Source: Macrothele yani (taxonomy: Eukaryota; Arthropoda; Arachnida; Araneae; Macrothelidae). Taken from it: DNA of 64,000 nt. Shown here one piece after another: positions 1 through 10,254 of this stretch. Made by a program: the position numbers and the translations under genes. The stretch lies in contig CM077011.1 in the NCBI GenBank assembly GCA_039090855.1, forward strand, positions 32,755,501 through 32,819,500, in the 5' to 3' direction. Each line of letters opens with the position of its first letter. Within the stretch, counting starts at the first letter, position 1. The notes below the pieces were generated by a model that saw only the letters and a list, made by a program, of their open reading frames with translations, had not been told where the DNA came from and did not search any database.

Positions 1-120
1 TCCCTTCCCTGGAGCCAGTGGCCCTAAATTAGGGGTGCACATGATGACTACTTATAGCCCACTGAATTGCTCACGGAGGTCGTTAAACCACATATCAAAA
101 AAAAAAAAAAAAAAAAAAAA
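1..120 (+). mobile_element. SINE-1 fragment, 3' half with poly(A)
   Basis: This matches the 3' half of the complete SINE at 58480-58705, including the stretch reading GCTCACGGAGGTCGTTAAAC, and ends in about 24 A residues at 97-120. The tRNA-like 5' half lies outside the window. Confidence 0.7.
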
Positions 121-289
121 GGTCACCGTACCCCATATTAGAGGCGCGTACTGCATATATCCATTAAAATTTCTCCTTCAGCTCCCAGTGACCCCAGATT
201 AGCAATGAGCGATCGCATGTAGATTAGAATTGTTGCTCCCTCAATCTTCCAGTGACACCAAACGGGAACGATCGGCAGCATGTATCCAT
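121..289 (+). repeat. Degenerate tandem SINE-1-derived segments
   Basis: Three diverged units of about 62-64 bp each resemble the SINE-1 body motif AGTGACCCTAAATTAGGGAC, near 125, 187 and 251. The last runs into the Tc1-A1 insertion point and the SINE tail resumes at about 1501, so Tc1-A1 landed inside this SINE. Confidence 0.45.
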
Positions 290-291
290 TA

Positions 292-1498
292 CACTGAAGA
301 GCAATTGAATTAGACACACAGCTGGCGTGATGCAAATCTGGCGCTGTGGGCGGCCCTATAAACGGAAACGACATGACGTATGCAGCGATCCGACAATAGA
401 AGGAGTGATGCGAAGGGAATCAGTAAGAGTTGGACGCAGTATGGGCAAGACGAAGGATCTAAGCGCATTTGATCGTGGGCAAATTGTCGGCGCCCTACGA
501 ATGGGTCACTCCATCTCAGAAGTCGTGCAGGCACTGGGATTTTCACGAGCCAATGTGTCACGGGTGCACCGTGAGTACATCGAATCCGGTAAAACCATCC
601 CTGCAAGGGCAAACTGCCGTGGAAAAAAGCGTATGGATGAGCGGAGTCATCGTCGGCTATCTTGCATTGTAACAGCGGATAGACGGGCTACCGTGCAAGA
701 AATCACTCGGCAATTTAACGCTGGTGCACAAAAACGTAAAAGCAGTCACACCATCCAGAACCTTCTTCCCGCTATGGGGTACAGAAGCCATCGTCCCACG
801 AGGGTACCGCTGCTGACCGCACATCACAGGGTGCAAAGATTAGCATGGGCGCTGGAACATCGCCACTGGACCCTAGATATGTCGAAAATGTTACCTGGAC
901 TGATGATTCGAGATTTACGTTAATATATGCGGATGGCAGGATACGAGTACGGCGCAAACCACATGAAGCGACGGATCCTTCTTGCCAGAAGGGTACTCTT
1001 CAAGCTGGTGGGGGTGGCATTATCGTCTGGGGACTGTGTACGTGGATTGAAATGGGACCCCTGGTACATGTGACATCGTCCCTCAAAGGTCAACGTTACC
1101 GGGATATCCTGGACGACCATTTGCTCCCGTTTGTGCGTCTTGAACATCCCACTGGGGACCTTATCCTGCAACAAGACAATGCACCGTGCCATCGCTCCTG
1201 AATTGTATCCGAATGGTTGGATGAACACTCCACCGACGTGACCTCGCTTCCTTGGCCAGCTAGGTCACCTGAACTCACTCCCATCGAGCACATCTGTAAT
1301 GCCATCGAGAGAGATGACTCCTCCATTAAATCTTCGTGAACTGTGGGAGCTTGTTCAGGGGTCGTGGATCCGTATGGCTTCCCAACGCTTCCGGTGTCTT
1401 GTCGAGTCCATGCCGAGACGAATCGCCGCCGTCATCAGGGCGAAAGGTGGTGCTACACGTCACTAGACAGGTATCTCTTATTCAATTGCTCTTCAGTG
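292..1498 (+). mobile_element. Tc1-like transposon Tc1-A1
   Basis: The left end reads CACTGAAGAGCAATTGAATT and the right end is its near-perfect reverse complement at about 1479-1498. TA dinucleotides flank both ends (290-291 and 1499-1500). At 1.2 kb with one transposase gene it is a typical full-length Tc1-like element. Three more copies of this family lie at 4339-5546, 38772-39989 and 55029-56248. Confidence 0.9.
441..1466 (+). pseudogene. Tc1-A1 transposase pseudogene
   Basis: This is a decayed cut-and-paste DDE transposase. The ATG at 441 begins MGKTKDLSAFDRGQIVGALR, the first helix of the N-terminal helix-turn-helix DNA-binding region. The catalytic acids are still visible: TDDSRFTL (first Asp), QQDNAPCH (second Asp) and TPIEHI (Glu). 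By eye the second Asp and Glu are separated by 36 residues rather than the usual 34. Lesions I see are a one-base loss near 886, a CGA-to-TGA stop at 1199-1201, and a loss of about 13 bp near 1315. It cannot encode an active enzyme. Confidence 0.88.
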
Positions 1499-1731
1499 TA
1501 TAATTGCTCATAGTAGTCGTTAAATCATGAATAAAAAATAAAATAAAAGTGGTCATACCACATTCAACCGCTGGCTGGAGCAAATGTGACATATATCTGA
1601 TGAAACCGCATAGTACGTGCAAGTGGAGTAATATTTGCCCATGTGGATGGAAGCTGTCATGCTGCAGGCAATGCATTACCGCCACTAAGGTAGCACACAC
1701 AAAATTCCATCAGCGGCAAATGATGTAAATC
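1499..1731. other. SINE-1 tail remnant, then unassigned intronic sequence
   Basis: Positions 1501-1550 resemble the SINE-1 3' end interrupted by Tc1-A1 and end in an A-rich stretch. I see nothing recognisable in the remainder. Confidence 0.4.
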
Positions 1732-1946
1732 GTTCTTTTTTGTTTCGGTTTGGAGGTTTAAACGGTCACCGTAAGCAACAAACAGGATCCCGTCCGTAAT
1801 TTTGGTCCATTGGTTACAGGGGAAAGAGAAAGCTAGTGCGGTGAGACAAGCACATCATTCATGCCTCATCTAGGATTCGAACCCGGGCTCATCCCGGACG
1901 AATAATTAGAAGCCAACGCTTTGTACCACTGGGACAACGGGGTGGC
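1732..1946 (-). mobile_element. SINE-1 copy, diverged
   Basis: The minus-strand copy carries the B-box-like GGGTTCGAATCC (seen on plus as GGATTCGAACCC near 1872), an A-box-like segment near 1925-1945, and the SINE-1 body. The T-rich left end corresponds to the poly(A) tail. Confidence 0.75.
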
Positions 1947-2004
1947 TGTAAATGACTAATTCCGATTTTTGGTTTATTACGCAGAATGAGTTTTAAAGAG
2001 AAAA

Positions 2005-2936
2005 AACTGGTAGTCAAACGTGGAGAAACTTAAGGTAGATCCACCAAAAAACTGCGCCCTATATGTCCAATGGTAAAAACTTCTGTAGAATTTTTCTTCG
2101 CAAATAATAAATTCACAAAGATGATAATTTGCACATTGATAAAAATAACTTTAAATTATAGCCTAGTATACTTAATATTTGCTAAGACGTAAACATAATT
2201 ATATTAAAAATCAATAATTTTTCCTTGGGTAGCGTTTGAGCTGCTAACAGATGGAGCCACTGATACAGATGACTTACTAATTGTAATCATGTCGCTGTTT
2301 TTTTAAATTTTATTAATTTTCGGAATTGAATCAACACTTGAGTTTAACTATGCCATAGTCTGCAATGGTTTGAATGATTGAGACATTTAGATTAAATATT
2401 CTGACAATAATTTAGCTGAAAATGTAAATAGAACTTCAGATGCTGCTGATTTTTAACTCCGAAATAAACCAGCAAGCTTACTTTATGACATTTTTACTTA
2501 AATTATTTCCAAACAATTTACTTTAAGTTGCTGAAATCATTCTAAACATTCCAGACTATCGCGTGATTAGACTCAAGTGTTGATTCCATTTCAAAAATTA
2601 ATAAAAATATTGAAAAAAAATGTGGCATGATTACAATTAGTAAATGATCGGTAAAGGTGGCTCCATCTATTAGCAGATCTCAAGACTATCGAATAAAATA
2701 TTATTGATTTTTAGTACAATTATGGTTAAGTTTTACCAAATATTAAGTATACCTGGCTATAATTTAAAGTTATTTTTACGATGTGCAAATTTTCATCCTT
2801 GGGGATACATTAATTGCGAAGAAAATATCTACAGAAATATTTACCATTGGAAACATAAGGCAGAATTTTTAGGTGAATCTACCTTAACCTATTTGTAAAG
2901 AAACTTGTTTGTCGGACCTAAACTATCATAACTGGT
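2005..2936. repeat. Long imperfect inverted repeat (foldback element)
   Basis: Two arms of roughly 430 bp, about 2012-2450 and 2480-2910, are imperfect reverse complements. Examples are ATGGAGCCAC near 2251 against GTGGCTCCAT near 2656, and AATCAACACTTGAGT near 2328 against ACTCAAGTGTTGATT near 2571. The arms meet near 2460. AACTGGT occurs just outside both arms (2005-2011 and 2930-2936) and may be a 7-bp target duplication. No transposase is inside, so it resembles a foldback or MITE-type element. Confidence 0.65.
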
Positions 2937-3729
2937 TTTACAAATTTCGACCTCATGAACACAAATCTCAATGAAGATATGCTGAAGAACATGATCTCGA
3001 TAAAAACATACTGAAAAACATAGAAGCGAATCGAGACTTATCGACGGAAGAAATAGCCCCACAACTGCAGTGCACTAATTCATCGTCATCTTTGGCAATT
3101 GACGAAGTTCCCAAGTTGAAACGATGGGTAAAAAAAAAAAAAAAAGAATAAAAAACGCAAGTACGCACTCAGCACCTACTTTTTTTAAAAAACAGATGAT
3201 TTAATAAGCAGTTATTGGGTTTTTTAGCAGCATTGTTACAGAAGCCGATACTTTACGCCACCTTTCAGAATAAAAGGAAATAGTTACCGAAGTAGTTTAA
3301 CTTTCACATAAACAACAACTCGTCTGCAGTCATGGGAAGTCTTATGAAGCTTCTGGTGGGATGTCAATGGAATTGCCAATTTTCTGTTGATGCCACCATT
3401 GAATACATTCCGCTTGAAGTTTAATATCGTCGTCTTGAGCTCTTGTAAGATGTTCACAGCGCAGTAGTTTCCTGAGAGTCCACCGAAGAGATATAATGCT
3501 TTCCCATGTAAACACTGCATCCATATGGCAAGAAAGGCGGTCCAAAAGAAGCAACGACTGGTTCCTCTCTGCAACTATGACCCTAAAGTAGGAATACGCG
3601 ACTTCTTATAACCTATGGTGTTCAAGGCTGTGATTAATTCTCCCTTGGAAAACCATTTATGAAAAGTTCACATAAGCAAAGCTAAAATACAATATTCGTA
3701 TAAAGATAAATCAAAAGAATTAACCAAAC
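2937..3729. other. TRPC intron, no recognised gene
   Basis: This holds an A run at about 3130-3144 and an open minus-strand frame at 3284-3574 that resembles no family I know. It lies just downstream of the exon at 3730-3900. Confidence 0.4.
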
Positions 3730-3900
3730 CGTTTTCTGTTTGCAGTAAATAGCCAGCTTTAATCTCTCTAGCTTCATTCTTTCTCCTGGCACATAAGCAG
3801 GACCGCTGGGATCATAATTCAGCATTACTTCCAATTCGTACGACGTTCTTGTGTGGTCGAGCAGTGCCGTGGCGTACTCCTCGCATATTCGACGTAATTC
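3730..3900 (-). CDS. TRPC-type cation channel, internal exon
   Basis: This exon of 57 whole codons lies on the minus strand. The acceptor is a clear TTCACAG|GAATTA at 3901. The peptide opens ELRRICEEYATALLDHTRTS and later contains YELEVMLNYD, PGERMKLERLKLAI and CKQKT. TRPC channels have this linker between the ankyrin/TRP_2 region and the pre-membrane helices. It joins in phase 0 to the 26686-27030 exon (FKMEYT then ELRRIC). The donor ACG|GTTTGG is weak beyond GT, so the left boundary is less certain. The next expected residues (a VAHPNVQQ-like segment) are not in the window. Which arthropod paralogue this is (trp, trpl or trp-gamma) I cannot tell. Confidence 0.88.
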
Positions 3901-4202
3901 CTGTGAACAGTGAGTGACTGATTAGTTTTACTATATTTTTAAAAGGACACCGGTGGCCTGAGAATGAAGACAAAGAGCACATGAAAATTAAAACATTTCT
4001 TTACAGTACAACTTACATATGGATGTTGGAATACTTCCTACCAAAATTGTAACATTAGTTATAAATATACACTTTCAACACTTTTCTCACAAGTAAGGTG
4101 AGGAAATTTCTACGACAGTTTCTCTGATCGATGGCTTAGTTTTCACAGGACAAATAAACTGAGCAATTTCTCAACTTAACTGTGCTACAAACTCTGAAAG
4201 TA
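3901..4202. other. TRPC intron, unassigned
   Basis: AT-rich sequence between the exon acceptor and the left end of the mariner at 4203. I see nothing else in it. Confidence 0.4.
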
Positions 4203-4338
4203 CCAGGTAATAAAGGTAGTTCACGTTTCCAGAAACTGAGACTAGTATAACAAATACGTAGTAGAAAAGCAATTTATTCGTCAAAATAATTACCATGGGT
4301 ATCAACAGCATTCGGTTAACGTGTTAACTACTAATATA

Positions 4339-5546
4339 CACTGAAGAGCAATTGAATTCGAGATACCAGTCTAGTAACGTGTAGCACCAACCTTCGCCCT
4401 GATGACGGCAGCGATTCGTCTCGGTATGGACTCGACAAGACACCGGAAGCGTTGGGAAGCCATACGGATACATGACCCCTGAACAAGCTCCCACAGTTCA
4501 CTAAGATTTGATGGAGGGGTCAGAGCCTCGAACATCTCTCTCGATGGCATCGCAGATGTGCTCGATGGGACTGAGGTCAGGTGACCTAGCTGGCCAAGGA
4601 AACGAGGTCACGTCGGTGGAGTGTTCATCCAACCATTCGGATACAATTCGGGAGCTGCATTGTCTTGTTGCAGAATGAGGTCCCCAGTGGGATGTTGAAG
4701 ACGCACAAACGGGAGCAAATGGTCTTTCAGGATATCCCGGTAACATTGACCTGCCAGGGACGATGCCACACGTACCAGGGGTCCCATTTCAGTCCACATA
4801 AACAGTTCCCAGACAAGAATGCCACCCCCACCAGCTTGAAGAGTACCCTTCTGGCAAGAAGGATCCGTCGCTTCATGTGGTTTGCGCCGTACTCGTATCC
4901 TGCCATCCGCATGTACCAACGTGAATCTCGACTCATCATTCCAGGCAACATTTTTCCACATGTCTAGGGTCCAGTGGCGATGTTCCAGCGCCCATACGAA
5001 TCTTTGCACCCTGTAATGTGCGGTCCGCAGCGGTACCCTCGTGGGACAATGGCTTCTGTACCACATAGCGAGGAGATGGTTCTGGATGGTGTGGCTGCTT
5101 ACACGTTTTTGTGCACCAGCGTTAAATTGCCGAGTGATTTCTTGCACTGTGGCCCTCTATCCGCTGTTACAATGCGAGCTAGCCGACGATGACTCCGCTC
5201 ATTAATACGCTCTTTCCCCCGGCATTTGGCCCTTGAAGGGATGGTTTTACAGGGATTCGATGTACTCACGGTGCACCCGTGAAACAATGGCTTGTGAAAA
5301 TCCCAGTGTTTGCACGACTTCCGAGATGGAGTGACCCATTCGTCGGGCCCCGACAATTTGCCCACGATCAAATGCGTTCAGATCCTTCGTCTTACTCATA
5401 CTGGGCCCGACTCTTACTGATTCCCGTCGCATCACTCCTTATATTGTCGGATCGCTGCATACGTCATGTCGTTTCCGTTTACAGAGCCGCCCAATGCGCC
5501 ACATTTGCATAACGCCCGCTGTCTCTAATTCAATTGCTCTTCAGTG
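4339..5546 (-). mobile_element. Tc1-like transposon Tc1-A2, nested in mariner-K
   Basis: The ends are the same as in Tc1-A1 (CACTGAAGAGCAATTGAATT and its complement), with TA at 4337-4338 and 5547-5548. The 1208-bp element interrupts the 3' end of the mariner-K transposase, so it is the younger insertion. Confidence 0.92.
4371..5399 (-). pseudogene. Tc1-A2 transposase pseudogene
   Basis: This is the Family A DDE transposase on the minus strand. The ATG at 5399 begins MSKTKDLNAFDRGQIVGARR and the stop is at 4371-4373. The HTH (SISEVVQTLGFSQ), first acid (NDESRFTL), QQDNA and SPIEHI are recognisable. The frame changes at least three times, near 5250-5370, 5100-5150 and 4610-4750, and the residues after QQDNA are disrupted. 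It is dead, and about as long as the other family A copies. Confidence 0.87.
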
Positions 5547-6168
5547 TATACCCTTGCGATAAAATGCCGGGTCATGGGAAGAGAAAACGTTTTGGAGAGC
5601 AGCGTGCAACTCATCAGAGCTGGAGAAATCTTTTCCACGCAAATGATTGTAGAGTGAAAGAAATAAGTGATAGTCCAAAGGAGAGATATCTGGTGCGCAA
5701 GTTTAATGACATAAAAGCTCCCAACCAAGTTCTCCGATACTGTTTATGGCCATTGAAACGGAGTGGGCACGCGTGTTTTGTTGAAAGACCAGAACTCCCT
5801 TTCTGTTGAGTAGTGCTGCTTGCCTCTTTTTCAGATCTCATGCACACGTTTCAGATATTCACAGTACACTGTAGCGGTGATCGTGTACCCGCGTTGCAAG
5901 AGTTCATAATGGATAACACTACTTGCTGTCCACCATACGCACAGCATAACTTTCCATGGGTGCAGTGCTGGCTTCGATGTGTGAGGAATTGAATCACTGA
6001 TGGACAACCAATGTCTGGAACAGTTTGGGGTGATGTACTCTGGACCCGCTTCTCATCACATGTGAGTACCTTATACAAAAATGGTTCCTGGTCATAGCGA
6101 GACGGCAATGCAAGACAAGCTGAGACGCGTTATTGTTTGTTGACGGCAGGCAATTCGTAGGGGATCCA

Positions 6169-6472
6169 CTAAGACAATTTGTATGCCTTAACTATTTAAC
6201 GTAGATGTCTTCGGACGGTTACGTCACTAACACCAAATGACTGGCTAAGACAATTTGTATGCCTTAACTATTTAACGTAGATGTCTTCGGACGGTTACGT
6301 CACTAACACCAAATGACTGGCTAAGACAATTTGTATGCCTTAACTATTTAACGTAGATGTCTTCGGACGGTTACGTCACTAACACCAAATGACTGGCTAA
6401 GACAATTTGTATGCCTTAACTATTTAACGTAGATGTCTTCGGACGGTTACGTCACTAACACCAAATGACTGG
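6169..6472. repeat. 76-bp tandem repeat, 4 identical copies
   Basis: Units start at 6169, 6245, 6321 and 6397 and look identical. On the minus strand the unit encodes the end of the mariner DNA-binding domain (SQSFGVSDVTVRRHLR), so the repeat is an internal duplication of transposase coding sequence. Because 76 is not a multiple of 3, each added copy shifts the frame. Confidence 0.97.
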
Positions 6473-6920
6473 CTAGTTACTGGCATTCTTGGCTACTGTC
6501 CTTCTTAATAGCAACTTTCAGGGATTCTGTGTCAAGGTTGACAGGACGTCCACTCCGGGACGTTTCTTCAAAGGATTTATCTCCGTCTCTGAACTTTCGA
6601 AACCAATTCCGAATTGTGCGTTCCTTCACAGCATTTGCCCCGATTGTTAATCAAATGCGATTAGTTGTTTCTGCAGCAGTCGAAACGAGTTTAAACTCGT
6701 ATAACAAACACCCAAGAATAAACTCCACTGCTACCGCCACTGTAATCGCACGTTTTTCCACTACCAAACTACTTGTTCATCTGATTCTTATGCGCCGGGC
6801 ATCTTGGTATTTAAGCTGACGATATACCGCGGGTAGGACGCTTTCTCTACGCAAATTCAATCATTTACAAGATATATCTTTTGCTCTCTCGAAAAATGAA
6901 ACACTTTTGTGGTTACCTGA

Positions 6921-7411
6921 TATATATTGTTATTTAAACTCAACAATGCTACACTCAAAAAGAAATTCATCTTGGCACTTCAGAATGACCTTTAACGAAC
7001 CATTTTATAGGTATCTGCATGCCTTCTCTGAAGAACTTGATTAGCATCCATTTAAACTGTTCGATTTCTGATATTTGCATTGCATTTGGCGGTACATTAA
7101 AGAGAAGGATCATCACATCTTCTTTCGACTCAAAAGAAGGTGTGATTTTACTGTATAAAATGCAACACTTATCTAAAGCATTTAAGTTATTCGAATTTTA
7201 AAAGAGTGTTTGCATGTAAACCTATCTATGAGGTTCAAAACAAAAGTTCTCCACTTTTGTTTGATGTAATTGGGAAAATGATTTCGTCAAGTTCAGACTC
7301 TCAGCAACACAGTGGTGTCAGAACGACGCGCTATCATTTGCTGTGTGGACGTGGAAGGTTTGGAAATGGATGCGTGCAGCTCCTCGGGTCAAGCCACGCG
7401 TTATACTAGCG
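6921..7411. other. Intronic sequence, no recognised gene
   Basis: AT-rich DNA between mariner-K and the SINE-2 pair. A short open frame at 7206-7409 has no recognisable domain. Confidence 0.4.
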
Positions 7412-7452
7412 CTCGTACGTGAAAATAAAAACTCATAGAAGTCACTCACTTT

Positions 7453-7725
7453 CCGTGACTCACTTAAAAACTCTTTCCACGTTTTTAAGTGAGTCACGGA
7501 AAAATTTCTCATCGGCCGCCATCGGGAATCGAACCCAGGCTCTTCCAGTTACGCGCCGGATATGCTTCCACAGCACTACAGTGGCCTCGAAATTCTCCAG
7601 GCTCACTGGTTCGATTCTCAGTGGCGGCCGATGAGAAATTTTTCCGTGACTCACTTATAAACGTGGAAAGAGCGATGACTTCTATTTGATGTTCCTAGTC
7701 CACGTCAACTGTGTATTTATCATTA
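7453..7725. mobile_element. Two SINE-2 copies head to head
   Basis: The left copy (minus) and right copy (plus) each contain a tRNA-like B-box (GGTTCGATTC) followed by GGCGGCCGATGAGAAATTT. A 34-bp stretch at 7487-7520 is the exact reverse complement of 7623-7656. A second perfect 19-bp palindrome with a 9-base loop lies at 7453-7499. The tail of the right copy (GTTCCTAGTCCACGTCAA) matches the tail of the copy near 51.6-51.9 kb. Confidence 0.7.
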
Positions 7726-7739
7726 AATAGAAACTCTGT

Positions 7740-8720
7740 GGAGAAAAACCTCCAACACAGATCCACACTGCCTTGCAAGAAATTCGTGGGGAAGGAAATC
7801 TTGATCAAAGCACAATTTCTCGCTGGGCATCGCAATTTCGGGAGGGCCAAATCAGGATCGAAGATGATCACCGCTCAGGCCGACCTCAAATGGCGATAGA
7901 CAAAACATCTGTCACCATTATTTCAACGCTTCTCGAAGAGAATCGTCATTTGACAGTCGAACAGATTGCTTGTCATTCAGATTTGTCCACCATGTCTGTT
8001 CACCGGATTTTTACCGACTCACTGGGAAAAAGAAAAATCGCCGAGCGCTGGGTGCTCCATCAACCCACCCCAAAGCAGAAGGCAGCCAGAGTGAGCATCG
8101 CACTGGATCACCTCCATAGGTTCGAAAGGGAGGGCGACACCTTCCTGAAGAGAATTGTCGCAATTGATGAGACTTGGACCCGTGATTCTGAGCCGGAACT
8201 GAAGTCACAATCAGCGGAATGGAGTCATCCAAGTTCCCCAAGCCCCTCAAAATGCCGTCGGCAACAATCCAAAGTGAAGGAAATGATGATTTTTGCGCAC
8301 AATGCCCAGGGTGCTGGGGTCTCTGATCGAGTGCCGGTAGGGCAAAATGTCAACGCACAATATTATCGTGGCTTTCTGAGGACAAAGTTGAGACCGAAAA
8401 TTCGTCCAAATCGCCCCAACGTGTTGGAAGCGGGAGAGACTTTGCTGCATGACAACGCATCGTGTCATGGTGCAGCGTCGGTACGGCGACTTTTGTTGAA
8501 ATATGACTAGGAAACTTTATACCACCCACCATACAGCCCTGATCTCAGTCCACCTGACTTTAATCTTTTCCCAAAGTTGAAAAATCAGCTCCGTGGCATC
8601 CGATACGAATCGCTGGACGAGCTGTCATTGGACCTGACCCCAGTAATACGACAGCTGAACAAAGATGGCGTACTACAAGCTGTCATTAGCAGCGAAGGAG
8701 AGTACATTGAGCGGCAATAA
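7740..8720 (+). pseudogene. Mariner transposase, one in-frame stop, 5' truncated
   Basis: One continuous frame runs to TAA at 8718-8720 with a single internal TAG at 8508-8510, where a Trp codon is expected (KYD*ETLYH). Residues include QSTISRWASQF (HTH), VAIDETWTRD (first Asp), LLHDNASCHG (second Asp) and SPDLSPPDFNLF (third Asp). The second and third acids are 34 residues apart, the mariner DD34D pattern. No ATG opens the frame and the N-terminal helices are missing. The SINE-2 pair lies immediately upstream, so the 5' end was probably lost there. The catalytic core is otherwise well preserved. Confidence 0.85.
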
Positions 8721-9344
8721 GGAAAGTTTTCTCCTTTACTTCACACTTTTCTCAAAAAAATGGACATTGTGCAGAACTTTTGTTAGGACTCCGGTATTGT
8801 TTAACCGTATGGAAAGAATTAACTGGAGATTAGCAAAATGGGCTGAAATCAGCTCAAACGAATATATTCGTTGTCTAGGAAGTAGACCGAACGCAGCTAG
8901 AAAAAGTGAACGTGCGTATCAGGTTGCTTTTCTCTTGGCTTCGTTATTCAAATTGGTCATGACACTTATCTTTAGTGCCTGCTTACCTGCTAAAACGGAC
9001 ATAACAATTGCGATGAACCTAAGAAATGAGAGAGAAGATGTTTGAGTCACTTGTTTCTATCCAGTGGCATGATGTCCGTGTCAGGGGGACTAGCCTTTTC
9101 CCGTCGTGCCTTGAGTAATGGAGCAGAGAATAAAGGACTAGAAAGGAGTTCTTATCACAAGTGTCCGGTTTATTGTCTGTACTGATGAGACGAGAGTGGG
9201 AAAGGAATTGTTTTACCGTAGCGTCCGTAAAACCCGGCCGCTATGTGAACATTTCTGTTTGCGAAGCAGCGCGGAAAATTTTTGGGTGCCTTTGGTTCAG
9301 GTACATTCGCCGCTTAAAGGGTTAAGGCCACTGTATAGTTTATA
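8721..9344. other. Intronic sequence, no recognised gene
   Basis: I see only the mariner 3' flank and unassigned sequence. A 126-codon plus frame at 8665-9045 overlaps the mariner end and shows no known domain. Confidence 0.4.
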
Positions 9345-10254
9345 AACTACTGTTTGTGAAAATTGCAACACCGTAATCACGTGAAACTTACAGGATATGC
9401 ACAGCAGAGTAGGATATGCAAATGATTAAAAGTGCATAGTCGTTGCGCTTGTCTGGGCCCGGCAGCGCCCTCTATACAGTCAAGGGAGGTTTATAAAGAG
9501 AGGGCTGTTTAGAATACACACCAGTAGTGCATCGAGGACAGCGAGTTGTAAAAGTTTCTCCAGGATTCAATAATGCAATATCACATACGACAGAGTTTGA
9601 ACGGGGACGAATGACTGGTCTCGTGAAGGTGCATTTTCGTACCGCGACATTGCGACTCGGACGGGACATAACGCCACGGCAGTGATGCGCGTGTCGGGAC
9701 AGTGGGCCGAGGAGACCCAGGTGCACGACTATGCACTTTGCAGTGGACAGAGAAATGTGACGACACCGTGGGATGACCCCTACATCTCGTCCGCATGGCA
9801 GTGACGAACCGTTCCGCATTTTCGCAACACTGAAGCACTGCATAAGGTGTAGCATTGTCTGCCTCCACAGTTTGACGCCGTCTGCTGCACAGAGGATTGG
9901 TTTCATGCATCCTTTTGATCTTGAACCATGGATGCCTCAGTCTGGAATGGGGTTTTCAATATAGACAATGGAGTGCTGATTGGCAACATGTCGTGTTTTC
10001 GGACGAGTCTCGATTCAACTTGGACTACCATGATGGCCGCATACGCGTTTGATGGTATTGTGGTGAGCGCCAAGCGTGATGCAGCGAGGTGCCACTGGGT
10101 ACCATTCGCGATCTCGACTGCTACGACTTGAGGGCAATCTCAACAGCGACCGCTACATCAGGAAAGTTGTCATACCCTTCTCTCAGAGCACTCCTGGCGC
10201 TATATTACAGTACGAAAATGCCCGAAAACATGTTACCAAGAATTTCAAGCCCTA

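Larger units (their letters stand above)
4274..6780 (-). pseudogene. Mariner-K transposase pseudogene, split
   Basis: Reading leftward, the HTH region shows VKERTIRNWFRKFRDG and the linker SRSGRPVNLDTES. The 76-bp repeats follow, then the first catalytic Asp in LTCDEK. The second acid is lost (FQQNTRAH where QDN is expected), and the third is kept in SPLDYHLF. The C-terminal segment HDPAFYRKG is cut at the Tc1-A2 insertion. The last residues, NAVDTHGNYFDE and a stop, reappear beyond it at 4274-4315. Several in-frame stops and frame changes make it inactive. The start near 6780 is approximate. Confidence 0.8.
4203..6920 (-). mobile_element. Mariner element (mariner-K) interrupted by Tc1-A2
   Basis: The left end CCAGGTAATAAAGGTAGTTC and the reverse complement of the right end, TCAGGTAACCACAAAAGTG, are similar, with TA outside both (4201-4202 and 6921-6922). 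Removing nested Tc1-A2 and three of the four 76-bp repeats leaves about 1.28 kb, the usual mariner length. Confidence 0.75.

Noticed and set aside
3284..3574. Minus-strand open frame near the TRPC exon
   Set aside because: It does not match the expected next TRPC segment or any family I recognise, and lacks clear splice sites.
7419..7689. Paired short open frames on both strands near 7.5 kb
   Set aside because: They arise from the palindromic SINE-2 pair and carry no protein similarity.
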